Notes: a model not told the origin generated them from the sequence alone. 64,000 nucleotides of DNA from an uncultured Tateyamaria sp. (GCF_947504105.1 NZ_CANNGP010000011.1:1-64000), one strand, 5' to 3'; counted from the first letter of the stretch, positions 8,266 through 17,799 are shown. Numbers and translations are program-made.

Positions 8266-9066
8266 CCTCGGGGGAGCCCACAGGGCGGGGGCGGAGCCCC
8301 CTAAAACACGTTGTCGCGCAGCGCCTGCGGGATCACTTGAAGGCAAATTCAGGCAATTGATCAAAGGCGACCTTAAGCGCCTGCCCCATCCATTCGATAC
8401 CGTCTGGAAATATGGGTCATCCGCTTCGATCCGCTCGGCATGGGTGATAGACAGGCTGTCGCGATCATAGGTCAAGTAATCAAGTGGCAGGCCCACTGAC
8501 AGGTTCGACTTGATGGTAGAGTCAAAGCTGACCATGAGCAGCTTTACCGCATCCTCAAAACGCATGGTCGGATCATGCGCACGGACGATGATGGGTTTGC
8601 CGTACTTCGCTTCGCCAATCTGGAAAAACGGCGTGTCATCCGAAGCTTCGATGAAGTTCCCTTCGGGATAGACAAGGAAGAGGCGGGGCGGCGATCCCTT
8701 GATCTGCCCGCCGATGATCATGGTTGCGCCAAACGCGCCATCGGCTTCCATGCCCGTTGTGGCGTTGGATTGGATCACCTCTTTCAGCGTCCGCCCAACC
8801 TCTCTCGCGACCTGAAACATAGACGGCGCTTCAAGGATCGACGGGCTGCGATCTTCCGGGGCCTTAGAACGCTCATCCAGAAGCGAGATGACGGATTGCG
8901 TGGTCGCAAGGTTTCCGGCTGTCATGATCACGATGACGCGCTCACCTGGCACCTCCCAAGTGTGCATCTTCTTCACGGTTGATATGTTGTCGACGCCCGC
9001 ATTGGTGCGTGTGTCGGACATAAAAATCAGTCCGGCATCTAACCGCATCCCTACGCAATAGGTCAT
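8230..9066 (-). CDS. Anbu proteasome-type protease, C-terminal frameshift
   Basis: The N-terminal 230 residues match Anbu, the ancestral beta-subunit-like bacterial protease (COG3484): Met is followed directly by the would-be nucleophile Thr (MTYCVGMRLDAGLIF), then SDTRTNAGVD, and RIEADDPYF near the end. The predicted protein has 278 residues, whereas the family has about 245. A shift near base 8402 explains this: the other frame reads GIEWMGQALKVAFDQLPEF and stops at 8333, giving about 244 residues. The final 40 residues as translated here are therefore probably not native. It is the last gene of the ATP-grasp/alpha-E/transglutaminase cluster. Confidence 0.88.
   Translation of the reverse strand: MTYCVGMRLDAGLIFMSDTRTNAGVDNISTVKKMHTWEVPGERVIVIMTAGNLATTQSVISLLDERSKAPEDRSPSILEAPSMFQVAREVGRTLKEVIQSNATTGMEADGAFGATMIIGGQIKGSPPRLFLVYPEGNFIEASDDTPFFQIGEAKYGKPIIVRAHDPTMRFEDAVKLLMVSFDSTIKSNLSVGLPLDYLTYDRDSLSITHAERIEADDPYFQTVSNGWGRRLRSPLINCLNLPSSDPAGAARQRVLGGSAPALWAPPRLCVFHCLCFIL
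8287..8301. repeat. GC hairpin, REP-like, between TetR and Anbu
   Basis: GGGGGC, three bases (GGA), GCCCCC, preceded by CATAACCTCGGGGGAG. The arrangement resembles the intergenic repeats at 25169 and 58944. It suggests that this stretch was originally intergenic, before the two convergent reading frames were extended by frameshift. Confidence 0.5.
8333..8401 (-). other. Displaced native C-terminal frame of Anbu
   Basis: Read on the minus strand from 8401 this frame gives GIEWMGQALKVAFDQLPEF and then a TGA at 8335-8333. This is what an Anbu C-terminus should look like (helix, then short hydrophobic tail). One missing base near 8402-8408 would restore it. Confidence 0.7.
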
Positions 9067-9105
9067 ATCTTGTGTGTCCCCGCCTCTAGTCGCGGCAAAT
9101 CTGCG

Positions 9106-9906
9106 CTATTGCTGCTGCACCTGCAAGGTCACAGACATATCTTCCCCGGCGTTACCATAGCGTAAGCCGGAAATCGGGGCGGCCCCGCGATAGTCAAGGC
9201 CCGTGGCGACACGCACGTAACGTGCGTCGGGCGAGATGCCGTTGGAAATGTCGAACCCCACCCAACCCAAGCCTTCCACATACGCTTCTGCCCAGGCATG
9301 GCTGGCGTCCTGATCGACCCGATCATCCATCATCAGGTATCCCGAAACATAGCGGGCAGGAAACCCGAGTAGGCGGGCCGCCGTGATGAACACATGGGCA
9401 TGGTCCTGGCATACACCATGACCTGCCTGCATCACGGCTTCTGCCGTGAGGTCAGAGGCCGTCTGATCAGTTGAGTAAGGCACCTGTTCAAGAACATGGG
9501 CGGACAGGGCGTGCAGCCGATCCAGATCGCTGCAGTTTGCGGGCGCCCTGTCTGCCAACGCCTGCACGTGCTCACCCGGTGTGGTCAGCACCGTACTGCG
9601 CCGGAACAGCCACAAGGGAACATATCCGCCTTGCGGTCCTACAATACCCGCCTTGTCTTCGACATCGACAATGCCGGCACAAGTGATCTCAATCTCGGTC
9701 TGGCCCGACGCGAAGCTGACCAGATCAACTGCATTTGCGTGTTCATCTTCGAACGACACCTCTACCTGCCCCCCGGTCACATCGATACGCCATTCTTCGA
9801 CCAATTGACCAAGGCGGGACTTGGGACGCAGGCGGACCTGCTGCAGCCCGTATGGAACAGGCGCGTCGTAGGTGTAGTGGGTTTTGTGAAGAACGTTCAG
9901 GCGCAT
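9106..9906 (-). CDS. Transglutaminase-like cysteine protease family protein (Anbu cluster)
   Basis: A 266-residue COG1305 protein. Residues 1-100 form the N-terminal beta domain (THYTYDAPVPYGLQQVRLRP). The transglutaminase core follows with the catalytic Cys in AGHGVCQDHAHV, His in DASHAWAEAYV and Asp in GFDISNG. The start MRLNVLHKTHY is preferred to a longer frame because it lies four bases after the alpha-E stop and the family begins here. In this gene cluster such proteins are predicted to cleave or form isopeptide bonds on peptides made by the ATP-grasp enzyme (Iyer and colleagues' amidoligase analysis); direct evidence is lacking. Confidence 0.93.
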   Translation of the reverse strand: MRLNVLHKTHYTYDAPVPYGLQQVRLRPKSRLGQLVEEWRIDVTGGQVEVSFEDEHANAVDLVSFASGQTEIEITCAGIVDVEDKAGIVGPQGGYVPLWLFRRSTVLTTPGEHVQALADRAPANCSDLDRLHALSAHVLEQVPYSTDQTASDLTAEAVMQAGHGVCQDHAHVFITAARLLGFPARYVSGYLMMDDRVDQDASHAWAEAYVEGLGWVGFDISNGISPDARYVRVATGLDYRGAAPISGLRYGNAGEDMSVTLQVQQQ

Positions 9907-9910
9907 GGGG

Positions 9911-10852
9911 TCATTCAATAAACCGGTAGTCGATTTCGATCTGGCGACCCAGAGCCGCGCTGTCCCGCAGGAAATCCGTGATGAATTCATGCAGGCCATA
10001 ATCAAAGATGGCGTTCATGTCGTGCGCCTTGAACTTCGAGCACAGGGCATCGGAAAGGGACTGGCAGGTGTGGCGGGTCTCGTATTCGTGCTCCAGATAG
10101 CCGAGGTTGTCGCCGATCTTGCCATAGCAAAAGGCTAGGCTGCGCGGCAGGCGACCGTCAAGGATCAGGAACTTTGCGATCGCTTTGGGGTCCACCTCTC
10201 CGTCGTGCAGGGTTTGGTAGGCCCGTGTCGTTGATGTGGCGCGCAGGATCGTGTCCCACTGCACGTTGTCGGATGGGCTGCCCACCAGCCGGACCGAGGG
10301 CAGCAGGATGTAGTATTTCTGATCAAGGATGCGCGCCGTGTTGTCAGCCCGTTCGAAAAAGGTGCCGATCCGGGCAAAGTTATAGATGTGGTTGCGCACC
10401 ATCGTGCCGTGCAGCGCCCCGCGCACAAAAGCGCTGCGTTGACGGATCACTTGCAGCACCCGCGGCAGATCGCGGTCTTGGACTTGCTGAGCCAACAGTC
10501 GCTTCAGCACCATGTAGCACTCGTTCACCGCCTCCCACACCTCGCGGGTGAGCGCCGTGCGCACAACCCGGGCATTCATGCGCGCGGCTTCGATCCCTGC
10601 CATGATCGAGCCGGGGTTGTTCGGGTCGCGCAGCAGGAAGTCGATCACCTTTGGGCCATCGGGCGCGCCGTGTATCTCGGAATATGCTGCGCTCAGGCCG
10701 GTTGAGGACAGGATTGACGTCCATTCACTTTCTGCAGCGCTCGATCGCGTCAGCGAAATGCGCAGCCCCGCGTCAATCATACGTGCGGTGTTCTCGGCCC
10801 GTTCGAGATAGCGGAACATCCAGAAGAGCCCGCCCGCGGTCTTGCCCAGCAT
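9911..10852 (-). CDS. Alpha-E domain-containing protein
   Basis: A 313-residue all-helical COG2307 protein opening with the hallmark LFWMFRYLERAENTARM. The family has no experimentally settled activity and almost always accompanies a circularly permuted ATP-grasp enzyme, sometimes fused to it, which suggests it supplies or binds a substrate for ligation. The gene is four bases after the ATP-grasp stop and four before the transglutaminase start, so the three are one operon with Anbu downstream. Confidence 0.95.
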   Translation of the reverse strand: MLGKTAGGLFWMFRYLERAENTARMIDAGLRISLTRSSAAESEWTSILSSTGLSAAYSEIHGAPDGPKVIDFLLRDPNNPGSIMAGIEAARMNARVVRTALTREVWEAVNECYMVLKRLLAQQVQDRDLPRVLQVIRQRSAFVRGALHGTMVRNHIYNFARIGTFFERADNTARILDQKYYILLPSVRLVGSPSDNVQWDTILRATSTTRAYQTLHDGEVDPKAIAKFLILDGRLPRSLAFCYGKIGDNLGYLEHEYETRHTCQSLSDALCSKFKAHDMNAIFDYGLHEFITDFLRDSAALGRQIEIDYRFIE

Positions 10853-10856
10853 CGCG

Positions 10857-12284
10857 CTACTCCTCCAGCACCCAGGTGTCCTTGGTCCCGCCGCCCTGCG
10901 ACGAGTTCACGACCAGCGACCCTTCGGTCAGGGCTACACGTGTCAGTCCACCGGGCGTGATGTCGATCCGGTCAGGCGAGACAAGGACAAAGGGGCGCAA
11001 ATCCACGTGGCGCGGCGCAAGGCCCGCATCTGTTAGGATCGGCACGGTAGACAGGGCCAAAGTCGGTTGAGCGATGTAGTTACCGGGGGCGGCCTCTAGC
11101 TTGGCGCGGAATTCTTCGATCTCTTTCTTCGATGCCGCAGGGCCGACAAGCATCCCGTAACCGCCCGAGCCGTGCACCTCTTTCACCACCAGATCGGCAA
11201 GGTTGTCGAGTACGTATTTCAGGGCCTGCGGTTCCGAGCAGCGATGCGTCGGTACGTTTTGCAGAATTGCCTTTTCGCCGGTGTAGAATTCGACGATGTC
11301 CGGCATGTAGCTGTAGATCGCCTTGTCATCGGCAATGCCGGTGCCGGGTGCGTTGGCAATTGTGATCCCGCCGGCGCGGTAGACATCCATGATGCCGGGT
11401 ACACCCAAAACGCTGTCCGGGTTGAAGTTCAGCGGATCGAGGTATTCATCGTCCACCCGGCGATACAGCACATCGATGGGCTTGTAGCCCCGCGTGGTCC
11501 GCATCGCCACGCGCCCGTCTACGACGCGCAAATCATGCCCTTCGACCAGCTCGGCGCTCATTTGATCGGCAAGGAACGCGTGCTCGTAATAGGCCGAGTT
11601 GTGGATGCCCGGCGTCAGCACCGCGATGGTTGGACGACCGTTGCAGGCATCCGGCGCGCAGGCTGAAAGAGACTTGCGCAATGAACGGGGGTACTGGCCG
11701 ACAGATTGCACTTTGATCTTGCTGAACAGCTCCGGGAACATGTGCAGCATCGTCTCGCGGTTTTCGAGCATGTAGCTCACACCCGAAGGGGTGCGCGCGT
11801 TGTCTTCCAAAACAAAGAACTCGTCATCCCCGGTGCGCACCAGATCGGTGCCAACGATATGTGTATAGATGTCGCCGGGGGGCGAGACGCCGATCATCTC
11901 AGGCAGGAAAGCATCGTTGCGCGCGATCATCTCGGCCGGCAGGCGGCCTGCGCGCACGATCTCTTGTCGGTGGTAGATGTCATGCAGAAACGCGTTCAAT
12001 GCCCGCACGCGTTGTTCTATCCCCTTGGCGACTTTGGCCCACTCGCGGGCGGCGATGATGCGCGGGACCAGATCGAAAGGGATCAACCGTTCGGTGGCGT
12101 CTGGATCGCCGTAGACGTTGAAGGTCACGCCGATCAATCGGAACAGCGCTTCGGCTTCCTCTGACTTGGACAGCAGGCGCGCCGTGTCCTCGTGTTGGAA
12201 CCAATCGCAATAATCGGCATAGGGGGCACGTGCTGCCGTGCCATGGCCAAACATCTCGTCAAAATACGTGGGTCTTCCTGCCAT
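10857..12284 (-). CDS. Circularly permuted type 2 ATP-grasp protein
   Basis: A 475-residue COG2308 protein. Visible features are FDEMFGHG at the N-terminus, VLEDNARTPSGVSYMLENR, VLTPGIHNSAYYEHAFLA, the glycine-rich nucleotide loop HGSGGYGMLVGP and the C-terminal NSSQGGGTKDTW. The ATG at 12284 is chosen because the family begins MxxRxTYFDEM and AAAGG precedes it. ATP-grasp enzymes of this type are predicted amide ligases that make short peptides or peptide tags. It leads the Anbu operon. The ligated substrate is unknown. Confidence 0.94.
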   Translation of the reverse strand: MAGRPTYFDEMFGHGTAARAPYADYCDWFQHEDTARLLSKSEEAEALFRLIGVTFNVYGDPDATERLIPFDLVPRIIAAREWAKVAKGIEQRVRALNAFLHDIYHRQEIVRAGRLPAEMIARNDAFLPEMIGVSPPGDIYTHIVGTDLVRTGDDEFFVLEDNARTPSGVSYMLENRETMLHMFPELFSKIKVQSVGQYPRSLRKSLSACAPDACNGRPTIAVLTPGIHNSAYYEHAFLADQMSAELVEGHDLRVVDGRVAMRTTRGYKPIDVLYRRVDDEYLDPLNFNPDSVLGVPGIMDVYRAGGITIANAPGTGIADDKAIYSYMPDIVEFYTGEKAILQNVPTHRCSEPQALKYVLDNLADLVVKEVHGSGGYGMLVGPAASKKEIEEFRAKLEAAPGNYIAQPTLALSTVPILTDAGLAPRHVDLRPFVLVSPDRIDITPGGLTRVALTEGSLVVNSSQGGGTKDTWVLEE

Positions 12285-12516
12285 GACCTTTAGCCTGTAT
12301 ATTCTTGGCGTGGTCGCAACAAAAAGGGCGTAAATGCCGTGGTTTGCCTGAAATACTGTCGAATAATCAGGCATTTGTCGCAGCAGATGTCTCGTTTGGG
12401 CTACCTTGTGCCAATAGTGGCGCAGCTGCGTGCAAACAGGCTCCGTGCGCGGGCGCACTGGACGTTTCGCCGGGTTTCAGGGACGATATCGCAAAGCATT
12501 CACATTAAGGCGCCTC

Positions 12517-13347
12517 ATGTCCGACCCCTGCATCATTTGCGTCGCCATCACCGGCTCGGTTCCTCAGAAGTCGGATAACCCTGCCGTGCCAATCACGGTG
12601 CCGGAACAGATCGAAAGCACCCACGCCGCGTTCGAGGCAGGCGCTAGCATTTGTCACGCGCATGTCAGGAATGATGATGGATCCACCACATCCGACCCCG
12701 ACAAGTTCGCGCTGTTGAAAGAGGGCGTGGAAAAGCATTGTCCGGGCATGATCGTGCAGCTTTCGACGGGTGGTCGGTCTGGTGCGGGCAAGGCGCGCGG
12801 CGGAATGCTGCCGCTCCGTCCGGACATGGCGTCGCTGTCTGTAGGGTCGAATAACTTTCCGACACGGGTTTACGAGAACCCGCCGGACTTGGTTGATTGG
12901 CTGGCGTCCGAGATGATCACCTATGACGTGAAGCCCGAGATCGAGGCATTTGACTTGAGCCACATTCTGAAAGCGGCCGAGATGCACGCCAAGGGACAGA
13001 TCAAGGATACGCCTTATGTCCAGTTCGTGATGGGAGTGAAGAACGCCATGCCCGCAGATCGGCATGTCTTTGATTTCTATGTGCAAACCGTTCAACGCCT
13101 GTTTCCGGACGCGCCGTGGTGTGCGGCGGGGATCGGGGCGAACCAGATCGTTCTGAATGAATGGGCCGTTGCCGCGGGTGGACATGCGCGAGCCGGGCTT
13201 GAGGACAATGTGCGTCTGGACAAGCAGACTCTTGCACCCTCGAACGCGGCTTTGGTTGATCGGTTGGCCTGTATTTGCGCCAAGCATGATCGTCCTGTCG
13301 CAACCTCAGCGCAGGCCCGTGCGATCCTTGGTTTGCGCGCCGCGTGA
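12517..13347 (+). CDS. BKACE family 3-keto-acid cleavage enzyme (DUF849)
   Basis: A 276-residue zinc-dependent TIM-barrel enzyme. The family condenses beta-keto acids with acetyl-CoA to give acetoacetate and a new CoA ester, as in lysine fermentation (Kce) and carnitine breakdown. The zinc-binding HAH is seen in ASICHAHVRNDDG, followed by STGGRSG, the glycine loop AGIGAN and a C-terminal region typical of DUF849. It is divergent from the ATP-grasp operon and followed by an acyl-CoA dehydrogenase, which fits a role in acyl-CoA breakdown. Substrate specificity varies widely in this family and is not assigned. Confidence 0.92.
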   Translation: MSDPCIICVAITGSVPQKSDNPAVPITVPEQIESTHAAFEAGASICHAHVRNDDGSTTSDPDKFALLKEGVEKHCPGMIVQLSTGGRSGAGKARGGMLPLRPDMASLSVGSNNFPTRVYENPPDLVDWLASEMITYDVKPEIEAFDLSHILKAAEMHAKGQIKDTPYVQFVMGVKNAMPADRHVFDFYVQTVQRLFPDAPWCAAGIGANQIVLNEWAVAAGGHARAGLEDNVRLDKQTLAPSNAALVDRLACICAKHDRPVATSAQARAILGLRAA

Positions 13348-13432
13348 TCAAGTGCCCTAGCGTCACGTCCATGACCCGGTGGACACGGTCCGGTTGATCC
13401 GCCACCCTGATGGAAAGCAGGAGGAGATCACC

Positions 13433-14668
13433 ATGGACATGTCATTCACGCTACGCCCCGAGAACCGTGACCTTCTGGACAGGATGGCCGCCATGATCCG
13501 GGATGAGATCATTCCGCTCGAAGAGGAATATGCCGCCGAAGTCGCCGAAGGGGACCGGTGGCAATACACCGACCGGCAGACCGAAATCCTTGAAGGGCTG
13601 AAGGCCAAGGCCAAGTCAGCTGGGTTGTGGAATTTCTGGCTGACCGACAGCGACAAGGGGTTTGGCCTGTCGACCGTGGAGTATGCTCATTTCGCCGAGG
13701 AGATGGGCAAGACACCGCTTGGCGCCGAGGTCTTCAACTGCTCCGCCCCCGACACCGGCAACATGGAGGTGTTCGAGCGCTACGGCACCGACAAGATGAA
13801 ATCCGACTGGTTGGCGCCCCTGCTGGAAGGGAAAATCCGGTCCGCCTATCTGATGACGGAACCCGACGTGGCCTCGTCCGATGCGACCAACATTTCGATG
13901 TCCTGTGTACGTGACGGCGATGAGTATGTCTTGAACGGAGAGAAGTACTGGGCTTCCGGTGCCGGAGATCCACGCTGCAAGGTCTACATCGTCATGGTAA
14001 AAACAGGCGGTGACGACCTGCCCAAGCACAAACGCCAGTCGATGATCGTTGTCCCCGCGGGGACTGAAGGGATCGAGGTGCTGCGCCCCATGATGGTCTA
14101 TGGCCATGACGACGCCCCCCACGGTCACATGCACATCCGGTTCACCAATGTCCGCGTGCCCGCCGAAAACATCCTTCTGGGCGAGGGGCGCGGGTTCGAG
14201 ATCGCGCAGGGGCGCCTTGGGCCGGGCCGCATCCACCATTGCATGCGTGCCATCGGTCAGGCCGAAGCAGCGCTTGAGCTGATGTGCAAGCGGTCGCTGT
14301 CCAAGGAAGCGTTCGGCAAGCCACTGGCGCAACTTGGTGCCAACTACGACATCATCGCCGAGTGCCGCATGGAGATCGAAATGGCGCGTCTTTTGTGCCT
14401 CAAGGCCGCGTGGATGATGGACCAGGGCGATGCACGCGCCGCTGCCCCTTGGATCAGCCAGATCAAGGTGGTCGCTCCGCGTGTCTCGCTCAAGGTCATT
14501 GATGAGGCGGTGCAGATGCATGGTGGGCAGGGGATCAGTCAGGACACACCGCTGGCCATTGCATGGACGCACCAGCGCACCTTGCGTCTTGCTGATGGAC
14601 CGGATGCTGTGCACCGCCGTCAGGTGGCACGGGCCGAGCTGAAGAAATACACGCAACAGGCGATGTGA
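13433..14668 (+). CDS. Acyl-CoA dehydrogenase family protein (ACAD10/11-like)
   Basis: A 411-residue flavoenzyme oxidising acyl-CoA to enoyl-CoA. MTEPDVASSDATNI is the flavin-contacting motif, HHCMRAIGQAEAALELM holds the Glu often catalytic in this subgroup, and RLADGPDAVHRR is typical of ACAD10/11-type enzymes. CAGGAGGAG at 13418-13426 supports the ATG at 13433; a second Met follows two residues later. It is 85 bp downstream of the BKACE gene and probably on the same transcript. The chain-length preference is not evident. Confidence 0.93.
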   Translation: MDMSFTLRPENRDLLDRMAAMIRDEIIPLEEEYAAEVAEGDRWQYTDRQTEILEGLKAKAKSAGLWNFWLTDSDKGFGLSTVEYAHFAEEMGKTPLGAEVFNCSAPDTGNMEVFERYGTDKMKSDWLAPLLEGKIRSAYLMTEPDVASSDATNISMSCVRDGDEYVLNGEKYWASGAGDPRCKVYIVMVKTGGDDLPKHKRQSMIVVPAGTEGIEVLRPMMVYGHDDAPHGHMHIRFTNVRVPAENILLGEGRGFEIAQGRLGPGRIHHCMRAIGQAEAALELMCKRSLSKEAFGKPLAQLGANYDIIAECRMEIEMARLLCLKAAWMMDQGDARAAAPWISQIKVVAPRVSLKVIDEAVQMHGGQGISQDTPLAIAWTHQRTLRLADGPDAVHRRQVARAELKKYTQQAM

Positions 14669-14756
14669 TTGTCAGAGCCATGCAACGGCCTGCATGAACG
14701 GGCCGAATTGCGCAAAATGACTTGCCACAAGGCCGACTCTTGGCCCTATTGAAGGC

Positions 14757-16400
14757 ATGAAAGATCATGTCCCGTATACAGAGCCTTTGCGCCCACCCGA
14801 AACGGTGATGCGCCTTGCACGCATGGGACAAATGATGCCCACGCGGCTCAGCTTTTTGCGGGTTCTAGTCCGGCGCCTCTGCGCCGAGCACGCCACTATC
14901 CGGCGTATTCACTGGAAGATGTCGGCCGATGGACATGGGCAAGCGGCCTATGCTGTTGACCTTGGGGGGCATACCTATTCCCTGGTTGCCATCTCGAATG
15001 ACCTGCCAGCCGATCAACGCAGCGACAGGGTGATCGCAACGGCGTGGGACGCCGCCTTTGTCCTGTTTGATGGAATCGCGACGCCAACCGATATTGCCCG
15101 CATCGCCGAACAGGCCCCGAAACAAGAGGCAGGCCGGTTCAGCCCGCGCGACCTTGTCCTCAGCCGTGCCAACAAATCGGTGCGGATGTGGGAAGCGACG
15201 GTGGCCGCATTGCGGACGGGGCAGCAACCTGAGAGTGGCATGATCCGCGACATCGGGTATTTGATGCGCACCACCGCGGTCTACGGGAATGGCAAGTTCG
15301 GGATCGCGGACCGCACGTTGATCGCGGACCGTCCGGGGCTCGAGGGACCCTTTGCTGCCGAAATGCTGACGGTTTACCTGATCCGGCATTTCACTCTGGA
15401 TCTGGTGCAGCACGTGGGCGGTGGGACACTTGATCCAGACCTTGCGCGGCACATCGGCATTGGCAATGCCACGGGGCTCGGTATGGCCCCTTTCCTGGTC
15501 AACCACCCGGTGTTGCTGAACAACTGGATACAGGCGCGCGAAACGGCCCTCGCACGGGTGCTGGCACGCGAAACGATGACAAAGGCACAGGCGCTGCGGA
15601 TCAAGACCCTCGCGCAACGGGCACAAAAGCATTTGGCCGATTGGCATGTCCCGGCAGAGGATCACGACAACGTGCTGCGGCGACTGGAAGAGGATTGGGC
15701 AATCTTCCTGATGCACTTTGATGCTTTGCCAGGGCATCGCCCCTTTGCCGCGCTCTGGGAGGCAGCCCGAGATGAAATGGCCAGCTTGCAAGAACTACTG
15801 GCCGCACTGCTGATCGAAGTTTGCCCCGAGGATGTTGACGATCTGGTCGACGGCATGGGGGATCGATTTGGCCCTCTCATCGTCCCTTTTGCAGACACGG
15901 ACGTGCTCCGGGCCGCGATTAAGGCCGACTGGGCTTGGGCCCTCGCCCATGACTATGAAGACACCGAGCAGTGCCGCCGTTTCTGGTATGTGAGTGAGGC
16001 CAAGTTGGAACCACGGCTAGGCGATCGCTTTGCCGAGCCAGGAGCGGAATTGGAAACGCCGCTCGACATCGCGCGCCGTGTTGCGCGCCTGCATGCCGAC
16101 CTTCCGGATCGTGCGCAACCAGTGTCGGAATTCACTGCACACCACCCCGATCACGCACATGCCATCAATCGCGTCGCCCTTCTAAGCCGTTATCCTTATG
16201 CGGAAATCCGCGACAACCTGATTGCTGCGACCTGTCGCCCCATTGATATGCTTCGTTGCAAGCTCAGTTTCTTTGGGGCAACAAAGTTTGATCCCAAGTC
16301 TGACCTGTGGACACGTATCACGTTGGCGCAGGGCGCGCCGCTTGGGGACGAACTGCGTCCCGAGATGGATGATTGGTGGCTTCCGGCGATGGAGCGATGA
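14757..16400 (+). CDS. Conserved protein of unknown function, 547 residues
   Basis: I do not recognise a named domain. The protein is soluble, without signal peptide or membrane segments, and mostly helical. It opens with a 40-residue basic stretch (RLARMGQMMPTRLSFLRVL). It contains VRMWEATVAALRTGQ and a conserved-looking block GMIRDIGYLMRTTAVYGNGKFG. The C-terminal CRPIDMLRCKLSFFGATKFDP looks structured. It follows the acyl-CoA dehydrogenase by 88 bp and overlaps the next gene by ATGA, so the three or four genes probably act together. An enzyme partner or adaptor role is possible but unsupported. Confidence 0.85.
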   Translation: MKDHVPYTEPLRPPETVMRLARMGQMMPTRLSFLRVLVRRLCAEHATIRRIHWKMSADGHGQAAYAVDLGGHTYSLVAISNDLPADQRSDRVIATAWDAAFVLFDGIATPTDIARIAEQAPKQEAGRFSPRDLVLSRANKSVRMWEATVAALRTGQQPESGMIRDIGYLMRTTAVYGNGKFGIADRTLIADRPGLEGPFAAEMLTVYLIRHFTLDLVQHVGGGTLDPDLARHIGIGNATGLGMAPFLVNHPVLLNNWIQARETALARVLARETMTKAQALRIKTLAQRAQKHLADWHVPAEDHDNVLRRLEEDWAIFLMHFDALPGHRPFAALWEAARDEMASLQELLAALLIEVCPEDVDDLVDGMGDRFGPLIVPFADTDVLRAAIKADWAWALAHDYEDTEQCRRFWYVSEAKLEPRLGDRFAEPGAELETPLDIARRVARLHADLPDRAQPVSEFTAHHPDHAHAINRVALLSRYPYAEIRDNLIAATCRPIDMLRCKLSFFGATKFDPKSDLWTRITLAQGAPLGDELRPEMDDWWLPAMER

Positions 16401-16897
16401 ACATGTCATGGACTGAAATACAGACGCTGGGGGTCAAGGCCGCCAGCGGTGCGGGCGTGCCTCCTGCGCAGGCCCTGGCCTTTGGTGCGATGCTGGCCCG
16501 ACACGTGGCTGACGATGGTCCCCAAGGGGCAGTTGAGGCCGTTTTGTCCGAGCCTGAGCGTATCGTCGCGCTGGCGCACCGGGTTGAAACAATTGTGGAA
16601 GCGGCGTCGGTGAACAACAAACCCGTCAGCGCCACGGAAAAAGATGCTGGCACCCGCTCTATGCTTGTCAGTTGGCTTACAGCATTGCCGTGCAAATCCG
16701 AGCTGGAGATTGCCGGGTCCAAGGTGCGCGTCAGCCTATCGCTCTCGGAACCCAGTGCGCGGGGCCGACCCGAACGGCTTTACCTCAATCCGTCACTCTC
16801 CGAACAGTTGAATATACTAGCTGCGAAGACCTATGTCCCCGACAGTGATGCCTCACGCGCCGGTGGTGCGGGGGCTGGGCTTATGGAACTGGACTAA
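16397..16897 (+). CDS. DUF3726-like small protein
   Basis: A 166-residue soluble protein beginning [26 protein letters not shown], which resembles DUF3726 proteins; that match is from memory and tentative. The first 60 residues are helical, the centre is beta-rich ([17 protein letters not shown]), and the C-terminus is Gly/Ala-rich. Its ATG overlaps the stop of the 547-residue gene (ATGA), so the two are translationally coupled and may form a complex. Its stop overlaps that of truA on the other strand by four bases. Confidence 0.8.
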   Translation: MNMSWTEIQTLGVKAASGAGVPPAQALAFGAMLARHVADDGPQGAVEAVLSEPERIVALAHRVETIVEAASVNNKPVSATEKDAGTRSMLVSWLTALPCKSELEIAGSKVRVSLSLSEPSARGRPERLYLNPSLSEQLNILAAKTYVPDSDASRAGGAGAGLMELD

Positions 16898-17661
16898 CTG
16901 AACGGATGGTCCGGGTAGCCGACCCCGGCCAGATACAATCCGTCCGGGGGGCAAACGGGCCCACATGCCGAGCGGTCACAGGCCTCAAGCGCATTCTTGA
17001 CGTCGTCCGGGCGCCAAGCCCCGGCGCCGACACGCTCCAACGTGCCGACAAAGCTGCGTACCTGATTGTGGAGAAAGGACCGTGCCCGCACGTCGAAATG
17101 TACTTCCCGTCCGTGGACACCATCGACACAGGTGACATCCAGCCGATCCAGCGTCTTCAAGGGGCTGTCGGCCTGACAGATGGACGAGCGAAAGGTGGTG
17201 AAATCGTGCCGTCCAATCAGGTGATCCGCCCCGGCTTGCATGGCGTCCGTGTCAAGGTGGTTGTTCACCCGCCAGACCAGACCGCGAAGATGCGTGGCAG
17301 GGGCGCGGCGCATCAGGATGCGAAATAGGTATCGACGTTCGATGGCAGAAAAGCGTGCGTGCCAGTCCTCTGCCACGCGGGTGCAGGCGACTATCGCAAC
17401 AGGATGTGGCCTCAGGTGATGGTTCAGCGCCTCGGACAGCCGGAATGGATCCCAGTCTTTTTCCATGTCGCAATGGGCGACCTGAGCCAGCCCATGGACA
17501 CCTGCATCGGTGCGGCCTGCGGCGGCGATGGTGTGATCGCGCGGTTCAAGCTTGGCCAGCGCAGCCTCGATTGCGCCTTGCACTGACGGTTGATCTGCCT
17601 GGCGCTGCCATCCGGCAAACGGGCCACCATGGTATTCGACTTTGAGGGCGTAGCGCGGCAT
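16894..17661 (-). CDS. truA: tRNA pseudouridine(38-40) synthase TruA
   Basis: A 255-residue enzyme converting uridines 38-40 of the tRNA anticodon arm to pseudouridine. The catalytic Asp lies in [18 protein letters not shown], with FHARFSA-like [16 protein letters not shown] and the C-terminal [17 protein letters not shown]. The start [19 protein letters not shown] at 17661 is the family start; the frame stays open far upstream opposite the YcjX gene, but that stretch is not coding. It is a single-gene unit, divergent from YcjX. Confidence 0.97.
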   Translation of the reverse strand: MPRYALKVEYHGGPFAGWQRQADQPSVQGAIEAALAKLEPRDHTIAAAGRTDAGVHGLAQVAHCDMEKDWDPFRLSEALNHHLRPHPVAIVACTRVAEDWHARFSAIERRYLFRILMRRAPATHLRGLVWRVNNHLDTDAMQAGADHLIGRHDFTTFRSSICQADSPLKTLDRLDVTCVDGVHGREVHFDVRARSFLHNQVRSFVGTLERVGAGAWRPDDVKNALEACDRSACGPVCPPDGLYLAGVGYPDHPFS

Positions 17662-17799
17662 GAACGCCGACCTAGCTGCAAATGCATATCTCTGCAACGG
17701 TACGGTGAAGGCATCTTTCGATGCTACGTATGAAACGCCAAGCTGGCGATGCCAGAGGCAACACCCTACATAGGCCTCAAGACACAAAGGGGGCCGCAC

